From positions 14,869,858 through 14,933,857 of the forward strand of contig NC_045144.1 of the NCBI RefSeq assembly GCF_008831285.2: a stretch of 64,000 nucleotides of DNA, given 5' to 3'. The notes under the pieces are model-generated. The model saw nothing but the letters and a program-made list of their open reading frames with translations. It did no database searches and was not told where the DNA came from. The DNA comes from Nymphaea colorata (taxonomy: Eukaryota; Streptophyta; Magnoliopsida; Nymphaeales; Nymphaeaceae). This document shows, piece by piece, positions 24,349-37,100 of this stretch. Position 1 is the first letter of the stretch. Every line of letters begins with the position of its first letter. The position numbers were made by a program, and so were the translations under genes.

Positions 24349-25080
24349 ATGACAAATCTTCTCCCAAAGTACAAGCTTCGTTTGAATCCTCAAAAATGTG
24401 TATTTGGGGTTGAATCGAGTAAACTTTTGGGTTTCGTGGTTAATAAAAGGGGCATCGAGATGGATCTTACCAAAGCTAAAGCAATTATCAATATGCCAGT
24501 CCAGTTTTGCAAGGGTGAATTCAGTCCATCAAATGATTCGTTTCTAATCTAGCCATGAGATACAAACCATTCAACCCGCTGCTGAGGAAAGACGCCTAGT
24601 TTGAATGGAGTTTTGAGTGCCAACAGTCATTTGAAAAGATCAAAAGATACCTTCTAAACCCACCAATCTTAAAACCCCTGCTACTGGGAAGACCATTGCT
24701 GCTCTACATCACAGTGAATGAATCAGCATGCGACTATTTTTTGGCACAATATGAGGAAAAAATTGCATCACACATGCAATTGATTGCATTAGCAAAAATT
24801 TGTCCAATATAAAAAAATTACTCTCTAATAGAAAAAACTTGTCTATTATTGGTTTGGATGTGTCAGAAGCTGAGACATTATTTATTAGCTTGTGAGGTCA
24901 AATACTCTCCAAACTAAATAATCTTAAATACATATTGGAAGAGCCCTTCCTTAATGGGTGCATCACCAAATGGCAAGTTTTGCTGATGCAATACGATCTT
25001 GTATATGTGTCCCAGAAGTGAATCAAAGGACAAATAATTGCAGATCAATTAGTAGACTTTCCCCAATACGAAGAAATCAA
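24349..25080 (+). pseudogene. Tat/Ogre-like reverse transcriptase C-terminus and RNase H, broken
   Basis: Begins abruptly with LRLNPQKCVFGVESSKLLGF and KRGIEMDLTKAKAI, the RT thumb of Tat-lineage gypsy elements. The finger and palm regions with the catalytic YxDD are missing, so an internal deletion ends here. It goes on with broken frames reading RYKPFNPLLRKDA and FEWSFECQQSFEKIK, then YLLNPPILKPLLLGRPLLLY. These are the connection and first RNase H domain. Later pieces LIEKTCLLLVW, LRHYLLAC and LLMQYDLVYVSQK complete the RNase H region. Many stops; non-functional. Confidence 0.88.
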
Positions 25081-25139
25081 AACGAACGATGAGTTCTCAA
25101 ACGAACATGTACTAAGATTGGAAACGGTTCCGATATGAA

Positions 25140-25378
25140 AGATATACTTTGATAGATCCACAAATGTGATGGAAGCTGGGATAGACATTTTACTTATCAC
25201 TCCGGAAGATGAAATGATCCCGTACTCTTTGAAACTTGACCTTCCATGTACCCATAGCATGGCTGAATATGAAGCCCTCATACAAGGACTTTATTCTTTA
25301 CTAAGTTTTCAAGTAAATAGGGTGTATGCCTTCGGCGACTCTCAGCTTATCATCAATCAAGTGAATGGAGAATGATAA
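25140..25378 (+). pseudogene. Second (archaeal-type) RNase H of Tat/Ogre-like element
   Basis: Frame about 25,145-25,375 reads YFDRSTNVMEAGIDILLITP, then IPYSLKLDLPCTHSMAEYEA and FGDSQLIINQVNGE. This matches the extra RNase H found in Tat-lineage elements. The acidic residues D (FDR), E (AEYEA) and D (GDSQ) are kept, while the usual FDGS is FDRS. This domain is the main reason for placing the element in the Tat/Ogre/Retand group. A stop follows the NGE. Confidence 0.85.
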
Positions 25379-25599
25379 GTCAAAGATGAAAATTTGGTGC
25401 CATATAAGAGATCGCCACCACATTGATTTGTTTGTTTGAAAACATACAACTAGCTCACCTAAAAAGAGAAGACAACCCTATTGCGGATGGCCTCACAAGT
25501 TTAAAATCCACTATATCTTTTCGAACCAATGAATAAATCTATTCTTTTGAGATTAAAAGATTAGAACACCCTGCTTTTGTAGCGGTAAAGCATGTTCAT

Positions 25600-26880
25600 T
25601 ATATCAAAGAGGGAAATATGCCTTGGCATTGTGACATTAAAAGATACATTGAAAGCGGAGAATTCCCGACTGAAATGCCTAAAAATGAACAAAAAGCAAT
25701 TCAACATATGTCAGCGAGGTACTTTATTCTTGCAGGAGTGCTGTACAGATATAGATTTAGTACTGAATACTCTCGGTGCCTTGATGAAGATGAGGCAAAG
25801 GAAGTCATCAAAGAGTCACATCGAAGAGATTGTGGGGGCCAAGTTGGTTACCAAACCCTTACCAAGCCAATAATTCGAACGAGATATTATTGGCCTACTA
25901 TGCAAAAATATTGTTATCAGTTCATCAAAACATGTAAAGACTGTCAACTGCATGCTCCAATGATCCATGCATCAATCTCTCACTTGCATTTTGTAACATC
26001 TCCTTGGCTGTTTTCAATATGGACATTTGACGTAGTCGGACCTATATTCCTTATAACTTCAAATGGCCATAAGTAATTTCTTGCTACAATGGACTATTTT
26101 ACCAAATGGGTAGAAGTCATCACACTGAGAACGGTAGAAGGGCGTCACGTAGTGTCCTTCATTCACAAAAATCTTCTTTGTTGATTTGGAGTACTTCATG
26201 ATATAGTATCTGATAATGGGACTCATTTAAAAAGTGAAAAGATGAGGCCGTTGTGCAGTCAATACCATATCATGCATCATTTTTCAGCTCCTTATAACAC
26301 CCAAAGTGACGGGCAAGCGGAGGCCACCAACAAGATCCTGATCTGCATATTGGAGCAGACAATAGAAAGTGGAAGAGATTGACACGAAAAGATGCATAAC
26401 ACTCTGTGGACATATCGCACCACTATGAGAACCCCAACAAATGCTACTCCAGCAGCTAGTCTATGGAACAGAAGTGATTCTACCATTACATGTACGAAAA
26501 CCCGTTTTGAATTTTGCTTCTCTCATAGAGCTTCCCCTAAAACAATATCAGCAGAAAAGCCTAATGCAGCTCGATTTGCTAGAAGAAAAGAAGCTAAAAG
26601 CAGCCGAGTACGCTGAAGCTTATTGCCAAAGGGTGGCTAGATAATTTTCCAAGTCAGTTATCGAGAGACAATTCAAAGTGAACGACTTAGTCATACCATT
26701 TGTGGTATACCTCAGAAGACGACCACATGGTAAGTGAGCACCAAATTGAGAAGGCCCGTATGTTATTAAGGAAGTCTTGCCCCATAATTCATACCGATTG
26801 ATTGATGCTGATGGGGTGGAACTTGTCGATTCTGTTAACGCTCTTCACCTCAAGAAATTCTATGCATAGTCCTCTTGTAT
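25600..26880 (+). pseudogene. Tat/Ogre-like integrase, broken
   Basis: An open frame at 25,618-26,076 contains the zinc-binding part: SHRRDCGG keeps the first His, but the second His is Tyr (GYQTL). CKDCQ keeps both Cys, and YYWPTMQKYC lies between. The core follows: FDVVGPI (first D), DYFTKWVEVITLRTVEGRHV, HDIVSDNGTH (second D), APYNTQSDGQAEATNK (E). Thus the catalytic D, D, E are readable but frames are interrupted by stops (for example after SNGHK and in LLC-stop-FGV). The C-terminal part to about 26,870 is in mixed frames and ends with HLKKFYA-like text. Confidence 0.88.
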
Positions 26881-27024
26881 TCACTTTCTATTCAATGACA
26901 AATATTTGTGTTTTTCACTTCCAATCTACTATTCATTTTGAATTATTCTCAGTTGTAAAACATAATGATCATACTGGGGCATTTTTTTATTATTCATTTT
27001 ATTATCAATCAAGTCCTGAGATCA

Positions 27025-27215
27025 ACCTATGCAGATAAGTGGTTAAACCTGCAATGTAAGGCAACCCATGTAGGTAAGAGGTAAACCTGTAATGCAAAGC
27101 AACCTGCTCAAGAAAGGGGTCAAACCTGAACTCAATTTCGCCCAAACCCGCTCGGGTAAAGGGTCAAACCTGAACTCAATCTAGCAACCCATTCACGTAA
27201 GGGGTTAAACTTGAG
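27025..27215 (+). repeat. Degenerate ~40-48-bp tandem repeat before the polypurine tract
   Basis: Four or five imperfect copies of a unit with gtaa-gggg(t)-aaacctg and aacccat/gcaacc. Arrays of this kind occur in the 3' untranslated part of Tat-lineage elements. Confidence 0.7.
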
Positions 27216-27298
27216 ACTTCACTCCAAACATGTTTTGTTTGAAACATTCGGGGTGACTTATCTTTGTCACTAAGCACGGCTAGTACCAGCTTGGTATC

Positions 27299-27310
27299 AA
27301 AGAGGGGCAT
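27299..27310 (+). promoter_or_regulatory. Polypurine tract of Tat-like element
   Basis: The purine run aaagaggggc lies immediately upstream of the LTR B start (TGTTATCACCCC at 27,312). It would prime plus-strand synthesis. Confidence 0.75.
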
Positions 27311-27311
27311 C

Positions 27312-29989
27312 TGTTATCACCCCAAATTTTTTCGAAAAGACTGCATTTTTTACCCAAACGCAAACTCAAAGCTCAACTTTAGACATCAGATTTAATGCCA
27401 ATATCCAATTCTTGAATCCAAATAAGATCCAAAATTCAAACCTAGATTTGAATTAATTATTTCCAACTCAAAATTCAAAACTAAAATCAAGACAACAAAA
27501 ATGAATTTATGAGCGTCACTCGTGCACTCAAGGTCCTCCCCTTCGTTTATGGTTCGTTCTCGCACCAAAATGTGTTTTCAAGCCTTAGTCGCATGCTAGA
27601 ACGTGTTGCCGAACAATTAAACCCAGTCCGGATTTAAAACGAGTCTGGAGTCACTTGAAACAGAGTCGACCAAAAAATATGGAACAAAAAATCAATCTTA
27701 TACACATTTTAAATGAAGAACACATATATATAATTTATGCTTTTTCATATTTATTTATTACTCATTTTATTTCGTTTTATTTCATTTAATACCATTTTTT
27801 ATGTTATTCCATTAAAAAAAAATCAATCATGCGTCACACGATGCGAGATCACGCGTTGCATGCACACAAGCGATCACGTGATGCGATCGCGTTGCGTTGC
27901 CACTGAGGCACTAGGGCGTTGTTGCCCTGGCAGACAACAACGCCCAAGCAGGTACCTGCACACAATGCAGGCCCCCCTTTTCTTGCAAAACCGACCCTTG
28001 GGGGTGGTGTTTGAATATTTTGGGTGGGCATTAGCCCTGACCACACTCCAAAGGGATATTTGCAGGGCTAATGGCCAATCCCACTTAGTGAAAACCTATT
28101 TTTTTATAAAAAAATTGAAAATAATTCAAAATTATTTGAAATTTGCATGAAAATGTTGTGAAATTAAAAACAAAAATCAAATTTTGAGTTTTGGCTCCAA
28201 AACTACCTATAAATACACCTACAATGTTCTCTCTTGGGTATGAGCTTACCCTTGGGAAACCTCTAGTGCCTTCTCACTTGAAGATTTAGAGTTTTTCCTT
28301 AGCTCTTTTTATCCATTTCCCTCTTCCTCTTTCCTTTTCATTCTTCTTCATTTCCAACCTTGGGAGCAAACTTTATCGAGTTACAACTCTTCAAGGGAGC
28401 ACAAAAAGATCTCTTGGAGGCATCATCTTCATCATCTTGGAGCTTCACTCAAGGCAAATCTAGGATCATTCGAAGCAAAGGAATTCTTTTTCTTAAAATC
28501 ATTCTTATTAGAGGTATGTAATCAACATCCCACTCTATTCTTTTCATTGCTTTTTCCCTTCTTCATCTCCCATGGCCGTATAAGATAGCTCTCAAGTTTC
28601 CTTTTTGGAGTCAAGAAGCTATTCTTGAGTGCACCGTGAGCATGAGAAGGTGAAGTAATATTTCATTTTATGATTCAAACATATTCTCTCTATTCTTGAA
28701 TGTTGGTTTATTTTGGTTTCCTTAATTGTGCTCTTTTTCATCTCTTCATGGCCATATAAGATAGCTCTCAAATCTCCTTTTCGGAATCAAGAAGCTATTC
28801 TTAAGTGCACTGGGAGCATGAAGAGACAAGATGATATTTTATTTTATGATTGGAACATGTTCTCTCTTTTCTTGAATGTTACTTTATTTTAGTTTTCTTA
28901 CTTGCTCTTTTCTTCATCTTCATATGTCTATAAGATAGCTCTCAAATCTCTTATTTAAAGTAAAAAAGCTCTTCTTGAGTGCACTGGAAGCATTAGGAGA
29001 TGAGATGATATTTCATTTTATGATTGGAACATGTTCTCTCCTTTCTAGAATGTTGCTTGATTTTGAAATATTATTAATACATAGTTGATTGATTTTTTCA
29101 TTTATATATGAATGAACGGTGAGAATGAGTGTTTGGGGTGAGATTTTTCTCTCTATTGATATGTTGATGTTTGAGGTTGGGATTTCTCCAACTCGGGAAA
29201 ACTTTCACGAATATGTACATATTAATATGCATTTTCATGTCATTCTTACGTTTAGCTTTTCTCTTAATCATCAAACTAGGAACCCTAATGAGTGCCTTAT
29301 TATGTTGCTTGATTTTCTTCCATACCCAATGGTGGAAGAAACATATTCCTTCGTAACAAACAAAATAATTATGTTCTATGTTTATATACAAAATATTTGA
29401 AGTCATGATCTTCAAAAGATTTTCAAAAACAAGAACCCTCTCTAATGAGGCTTTGAAAACCAAGCTTAGTCTCCTGTATGAGCCCAAGATAAAAATTAAA
29501 GTCGAATATTTTAAATCAATTCTTGATTTTTAAATCTCATGAAGACACATTGGCATATACATGTTATATGTGTATATGTGCACATGATGATGTTCTTTAT
29601 CATTCTCTCTCTATGTTTTTATATTTTATTTTACAAATTTTCATATACATATGAATGCATATATATGAGTGTTTTATTTTCTCTCTTTAGAATCTTTTAT
29701 TTATTTTTTCAAGTTAAATGTCCTCTCCTAAAACTTTCTTGTATATATATATGTGTGTGTGTGTGTGGATGTATATATATATTTCTTTATTTCTTTTCCT
29801 CTAAAATCTCTCTTTCTCTTCAAATCAATACCCTATTTTATAAACTTTCATATATGTGTACATGTATATAAGCACTTCTCTCTCTCTCCTTTTAAGAACT
29901 TCTTTTTCCTCTCTATTTAACTTAGTACTTCATTTTCAATAGTTTTCACATACATACAAGTACATATATGTATAAATATACATATGTAC

Positions 29990-30052
<63 letters not shown>

Positions 30053-30935
30053 TACATATCTCCCTCTCTTTTAAAATATTTCATTTTAATGATCTTTGAA
30101 ATATCTTTTTTTCTCTTTTTTTTTTATGAGAGTATTTCATCTTTTCCATTCTTTTGAACATTTTTTTCTCAAGATCTAAGGTTTTTATTTTTCATTTACC
30201 GACTTCACCATGACCAAACATCAAGTAATGACACAATATTGGAATCATGCTTGATGGTCTTCAACCCCAATCTATTTTCAGAAAGTTTTCTTTCTTTATA
30301 AAAATACTTGTAATAATTATAAAAGCAAAAATCTTAAATGTATGTTATGGTAGAAGGGTTTCTAGATGAATGTTGTGATATGAATGAATTATTTTTTTTA
30401 TAATCGTATATGATTAATGCATTTATGCATTCTTACTCACCTAATTTTACTTATGATCACAAACACTTTTCTAAAGAACTTAAGCAAGATGAGATAGAAC
30501 TCTAATTAGGTAGTAACCGAATTAGAACAAAATCTCAAACCTACTTAAAGTCTTAAGAAAACACTAAAGTGACTTCAAAATGATTTTCTAAGCTTTCCAA
30601 ACAATATTTATACGGATTTTCCAATTCAAGTTTTTTCCAAAATATTGTACATCCTCAAGTAATTCTTCTAAAACTTTTTCAAAAGTTTGAAACATCAAAT
30701 CTTCAACATCTTCTAGAACTTTTACACTACACCGCATATAGAATAAAGAGATGTTTAAGCCAAAATGAAATGCATCAGGGATAAGCATAGCCCTTAGATT
30801 AATTACCCCCGATAAAGGTGTTGGGAACGGTCGATCCTCGTACCAATGGGCGAGTCCCTTTCTCTCTCATTTTTAAAATAAAATCTCATTTTTTGGAGCA
30901 CTCTAAAAACCAATATATTTTTGGGGACGCGAACA
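27312..30935 (+). mobile_element. 3' LTR (LTR B) of Tat/Ogre-like element
   Basis: Starts TGTTATCACCCC right after the polypurine tract and ends ggacgcgaaca. It pairs with LTR A. It has three ~176-bp tandem units (anchors 28,572, 28,748, 28,924), a GC-rich block at about 27,828-27,990 that is nearly absent in LTR A, and a (TA)n run at 29,996-30,050. Similar promoter-distal motifs (cgatcctcgtacc, ctctctcattttt) occur near the 3' end in all four LTRs of the family in this window. The right flank CTGCA does not duplicate the left flank of LTR A. Confidence 0.9.
29996..30050. repeat. (TA)n microsatellite in LTR B
   Basis: About 27 TA units. The matching part of LTR A (about 21,000-21,055) is only a mixed tata/catat tract. 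Confidence 0.95.
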
Positions 30936-33900
30936 CTGCATTAATAGGTTGAGGTTCTTGTTTGATATTTCCTTCATTTGCTTCCAACTAAGTCATGGGT
31001 TGTTTCCTCTTATGCTTACTTGCTGGTCTAGTTAATTGCATCCTACCTGTGAATGAACCAAATGAAGTCAGACTTTTTGAGTGCTTATCGTATTCTTGAG
31101 AACACGATTTTACATGAGTGTATCGTAAAATGAATTATGTTTGTGTTATCACATGTTTTTTTGTGCTTATAGCGCCTTTGTAGACAGTTTTATTCGAGTG
31201 CATCGTAAAATGAATTGTATAGTTGGTTTGGTACGACTAAAAACCCTTTTATCATCAGACCAGTTCATATAGTGTCATTGTCACATTTATTTTTTTTGAG
31301 TGCTTATTATGTCCTTGTAAACATGATTTTATTTGATTGTATCATAAAACAAATACTGTGGTCGCGTTATCACAATGTGTTTTGTCTGACTACTTATAGT
31401 GTCTTAGTAAATTCCTTTTTATCGTCAAATAAGTCCATACGGTGTAGTAATCACATTTAACTTTTTTGAGTGCTTATCGTGTTCTTGAAAACACAAACAG
31501 TAGGTTCTAAGATAAGCAAGTGGATATTGAATTCCTTCATAATATCACTCAAGCTTACAACAAAAAAATGAGAAACTTCTATAGAGGACGAGAACATTGC
31601 AGAAAGTGTTTGCCATAACAGAACTGATTTATCTATATTTCATCAGTGAGTGCCAACGGCCTGAAAGATTTTTCATAATGAGGTCACGAGTACAAAATTT
31701 TAAGTTCCTATATTGCATAGACATTCCAATGTGGTCCAGATACGTCAAACAAATACATGCTAAAAGACATGAAAGTATCAGTACCATGGGCACAACAAGC
31801 AACCATAAATGCTAAGTGTCACAAACATTGTACCTCAGCTTCCATTTTTACTGCACCATCCTTGCCAAGGCTACAACTTTAATTTTTACTAACACCATCC
31901 TTTCATATTCCATTTTTAATATGATGTATCTCTATATTTTATGAAAAAGCAACAAGTTCCCTTAGCTTCTGATGTGAAACATTGCAGGTTAGACATTTTA
32001 TAAGGCTAAAGTGGATGATTTCATATGATACTCTGGTGTTAATCTAAGGATATACAAAAGGATAATATCTTAGTACAACAGAATGATGTCTTATAGAATC
32101 CATGAAAACCACAAGTCAATCTTCTGAAACAAGAAGTTTAGACTTGTAGAGTATATAAAAAACTTGGACTGTCTTCAAAGAAATGGAAGTCAATGTGGAT
32201 TGAGAACTGAAGCTTCCCAGTTCAAACCAAAGTATAGACCTACCAATTCTCTCGTCATATTTGAAGACACAACTCTTTGATAATTCACATTTAAAAAGGA
32301 AACACTTTGATAGTCCAAAAAAATGCATCAGGATGCTTGAGATTTTTTACACAAAATTAAAATTAATCACAAAAAGTCAAGTGTTAGTTCAGTAGAAAGA
32401 AGACAAGACCAAAATTTTGGTCAAGGTTTTAATTCTGTAACTTTGAGTAATTCATTATGTAACTTCTTTTGAAGATTGTTTTCACATGGAGAAATGCAAT
32501 CCCGTTGAGCCTTTTAGCTGAGCTTCACAGGCCATACATCCAACATTCCTTTTGTTGGCATATTTTGGTCCAACTGCTTCACGTTTGAAAGAGTAGTTAC
32601 TGATTGAGTGCCACTATTCTATTACATTACATAATCAAATGTTAGAAAGATGGCAATGTTCATGTGCTTGTTTATTTTGTTGCATGCAGAACCTATCACA
32701 AAGCTGGTTCATATACTGTTATCTTCAATATGAGTCCATCAATATCACAAAGCAAGGTGTGGGAGGTATGTTTGCTTTTTTATTGTTTTCAAACAAATTT
32801 AATGAGGAAAGCAACCAAATAAGGTGTTAGGGTATATTCGTGTCACTCACAAAAAGTGTCCCTGAAACCATTTTGTTAGCCTTTTGCAATGTCAAACATC
32901 TACTGCATACACAAAACAGATAACAAAAACTTAGTGTTTGATGTTCGAAAATGTAAAGGAAAGGGCAAGCAGTTCAACATTTCAAGCTGACCCAATCAAA
33001 AAGTGTTTTGATGATAGTCAACTTCATTAGCCAGTGCTCATATTTCATAACTTTCTTTTTCTAAATTTTCATTATAGCAAATCTATTTATGAAACAAATA
33101 TTTAAGCATGTTTAAGTTAAAATTTAATAAAAAGGTTCAAATCTATATCTACTACTAAATTTTTTTGGACTTAAAACATACCAAATGACCAAGATCCAAT
33201 CAATATTGAGATGGCTTCAATTTCGTATTTAATAAAAAAAAACAAATATTTTTACTGTTATAGCAAATGAGACATTGTCGGGTCTATGTGGATATATGCA
33301 AAAAAAAAAAGACTTCCATATAAATGTATAAATGCATCAAATTCTAACTACAATGCGTCCATTATAAATTAAATGGACATGATTTCATGTTTTCTCACTA
33401 AAACTATGATCTTAAGATGAATGATACATTTAAGGTATTACAATACACACCAACTGCAATTGTGCTTTTTTTTCTCTTGCACACAGATGATGCCTTTGAT
33501 TACCTAGAGTCTTATCTCTGATGCCTTTTTAGTTAAGATCTCAAGGACTTAGACTGTAGGATCAACTTTGTATCTTTGATTTATAATATATTCCGTTTGG
33601 AAAACCCAATAACATACTCTGAGGATTCGGGAATATTAAGTCAGTAAATATCATACTCTTTAATTTATAATGCCCTGTAAGTATATATATGCATCTGGAT
33701 TTATGTGCTTGTGTATAATGTAGATACTTTATGGGTACGTGAGTTTCATATATGTGTGTCTCCATGTGCATAAGTGTATGAAATTAAAATTTATAACATA
33801 CATAATTTGATAGGGGTTCCAGTGAATTGCTGAAGGGTCGAACCAGGGCTTGAATTGCTGCTCTTTGGCACCCTATACCTTGTATTAGGAGGTTGATGGC

Positions 33901-34150
33901 CACTTTATGTACTTCAAATTAGATATGGACCTACCTTCTGCTCGTGGCTACTTTCTGATCCATTTGATCAAAAGGTTTACTGTTTATGCCACCTTAGACA
34001 ATAATACTTATAATTTTTGTTGTCATATTTAAACTAATGGTTTTGTATATATGATAAATCATTTATATAAATAGACGGAAGGTCAAAGTTGGATACGTAA
34101 AGACAGGTAAAATTTTACTTTGTTGAATTATAGTTTATTACTTGTTATAA
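30936..34150. other. Non-coding DNA between LTR B and the CACTA transposase
   Basis: No domain recognised. From 31,076 to about 31,495 a set of imperfect repeats occurs, with gagtgcttatcg and tatcgtaaaatgaa as landmarks (gtgcttat near 31,081, 31,164, 31,303 and 31,471). These could be subterminal repeats of the CACTA element, but no CACTA-type left terminus was found. The remainder is AT-rich with short unrelated frames. Confidence 0.4.
31076..31495 (+). repeat. Imperfect interspersed repeats with GAGTGCTTATCG landmark
   Basis: Landmarks gagtgcttatcgt..ttcttg..aaaca, tatcgtaaaa and gttatcaca recur in the same order two to three times with variable spacing. The function is unknown; they may be subterminal repeats of a DNA transposon or a decayed tandem array. 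Confidence 0.5.
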
Positions 34151-34164
34151 ACATATTTTTTTCC

Positions 34165-37100
34165 TAGAAGGAGCATGGCATATGTGAAAGGTGCTGGAGA
34201 CTTCATCAACTTTGTCATGGCGAATAGAATAGTAGTTGATGGGAAAATTAGGTGCCCATGTTAAAAATGCAAAAATTGCTTATTTCAACCAATAAGGGTT
34301 ATTGTAGATCATGTGATGTGTATTGGTTTTGTACAAAATTACACACACTGGAATTATCACATTGAGTCAGTATTGCCATCTCAAAGTGGTTATGATGAAA
34401 TCACAGAAGGTGTTGAATGGAAGAGTTGACAAGCGATGCTTTCTGAATACATCCAAAAAATGAGAAAATGAAGAAAACATGGATGTGGATGATGGAGATG
34501 TAGATGATGACATGAAAGGTCAAGGCATACAAATAAAGAATATGCAAAGTTGTTAAATGATGCTAAAGAAGAAGTATATCCTTGATGTGAGTAATTAGTC
34601 ATTTGATATGCTGTTGAAGTTATTGCAAGAAGCATTTTCTATAGGTGCACAAAAACCAAAATCATTTTATGAAACAAAAAAAATTATTAGAGCATCGGGT
34701 TTGATGAGTTTGTGGTGCTCTAGATGTGAGGTTTGTGGTGCTCTAGATGGAGAGAAGATGGAGAACAAAGGAATCAAAGCAGAACATAAATTTCTGCCAG
34801 GACTGTGTGCTTCTTTCCATTAATACCTTGGCTTCAGAGAATGTACTTTTCTTCAAAAACTGCTTCAGAAATGAGATAGCATGATGAAAGATGCATTAAA
34901 GATCACTTATTAAGACACCCTTTTCATTCCTTAGCATGAAAATCTTGCATCAATTTTTTGCATTAGATAGTTGCAATATCATACTTGAATTGTTAAGCGA
35001 TGGTTTCAAACCCTTGCGTACTTTCAGTACATCATATGGTATCTGGTTGATCATCACTGTCATATAGAATCTACCACAATGGATGTGTATGAAAAAATCA
35101 TGCATGAATTTATGTTTGTTAATTTCTTGGTTAAATTATTATGGAAATAAGATTGATGCATATTTGCGGATGCTAATTGATGAATTGAAAATTTTGTGAG
35201 AATTTGGTGTAGATACTTATGATGCAAATAGAAAAAAATATTTTTGAAGGCATGCAGTTTTATTATAGACCATAAATGATTTTCTAGCTTATGCAGACCT
35301 ATCAGGATGGAGTACGAAAGAAAAATTAGCATGCCCCATAATCCAAAAGGATATACATTCTTTTCAGTGAAGAAATAGTTGCAAAGAATGCTATATGAGT
35401 CATCAAAGATTCTTACTTGCATATCATGCATACAGATTGGACAAGTTGTTCATTTGATGGGATTGAAGAACTAAGAATTGTTTCTACACATTTTTTTTGG
35501 AATTGATGCATTAGAAGAAGTGGAACATGAATCGTTATCATACAATTAGAAAAACAAAAGTATATTTTTCTCTTTGCCATATTAGGAACACAACTTATTA
35601 CATCACAACCTAGATGTAACGCATAGTAGAAAAATGTTTGACAACATAGTTAGTACATTGTTGAATTTAAAAAAAAAGGTAAAAGATCATTATAATTCTC
35701 ATTTGGACTTATATGAGATAAATATAAGACATAGAGTTCATCCATAAACATGTAATAAAACTGGTAATATATTATTGTCAGCAACATGTTTCACCATGAA
35801 CAGAAAAGAGGCAAACATATTTGTGTAAAGTCTTGAATAATTTGAAGGTTTCAGACTGGTAATAATTTGAAGGTTTCAAACATTTCACGATGTGTACATC
35901 TAAAAGGACATAAAGTCTCCATTTTAAAGAGCATGACTGTCATGTGTTGATTTATCAATTCCTTCCATTAGCCTTACAAGTACCTTTACCTAAAAAGGTA
36001 AGCACAATATTGATTGCATTGTACAATTTTGTCAATGAATTATGCACAAAAGTGAGAAAAGACATGATTTGAAACATTTAGATAAGCAAATTATATTGAC
36101 ATTATGTCATATGAAAAAGATATTTGCACTCATTTTTTTTTATCAAGATTTCATTTGCCTATTCATTTAGCTGGTGAAGTATTATTAGGTGGGCCTATAC
36201 AATACTGTTGGATGTATCCTATTGAAAGGTAGAGACACACACTACTTTACATTGTTTTCATGCATATTTGTTTGTCTTTTTTGACTTACTTATGTTTGAT
36301 TATTTATTTAAGGTACTTACTCAAGCTCAAGTCTTATATGTGTAATAGAAGTCAACCAAAAGGATCAATTGTAGAGAGGTATTTGGCCAAAGAAAGTTTG
36401 ACACTTTGTTTCAAGTATTTATATGGTGTAGAAACATGATTTGATATAGAAAGAAATTATTGAAGAAATTGAATCAAAACGAAATTATACATTGTTGAGG
36501 AAAGGACGGTTTTTGGGAGCATAGAGATATTTATTATGGACAGTTTAATGCTTCAATAAATGCACACTTACATATTGTCTAATCATCCTTTAGTGGCACC
36601 TTACCTTCAGTAAATCACTGGCTTAATTTCTTTTTAATATATTTTGAGATAATCATAATTTAGCATACTAATGAGTTTATTTTTCATTAGGACAATTAAT
36701 GCTTCAATAAGTGCACACTTACGTATTGTTTAATCATCCTTTAGTAAGTCACTGACTTAATTTCTTTTGAATATATTTTGAGATAATCATAAATTTTTGA
36801 CATACTAATGAGTCTATTTTTCATTAGGCGACATCTAAACTTGCGGAGAAGATAATATTAAAAAAGGTCTTATGAGATTGAACACTTGCATAAAGTCATA
36901 TTTCTCAAATGGTTTCAAGATCATGAATAATGGTTATTTCCTCTATTTGTATTTCTAATATAATTATCTAAGTACATTATACAACTGGTCGTTTATTTCA
37001 ATAGATTTGTTAGTTACATCAAAGAAGTACTGGCCAACTACTAGATGATGAACTTACATGGTTTCCATAATATCCTCAAAAGTTGGTGAAGAAATATAAT

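Noticed and set aside
27025-27215. Regularly spaced repeats that could suggest a CRISPR array
   Set aside because: Units are degenerate and contiguous, lie just before the polypurine tract of a plant retroelement, and fit its 3' untranslated repeats.
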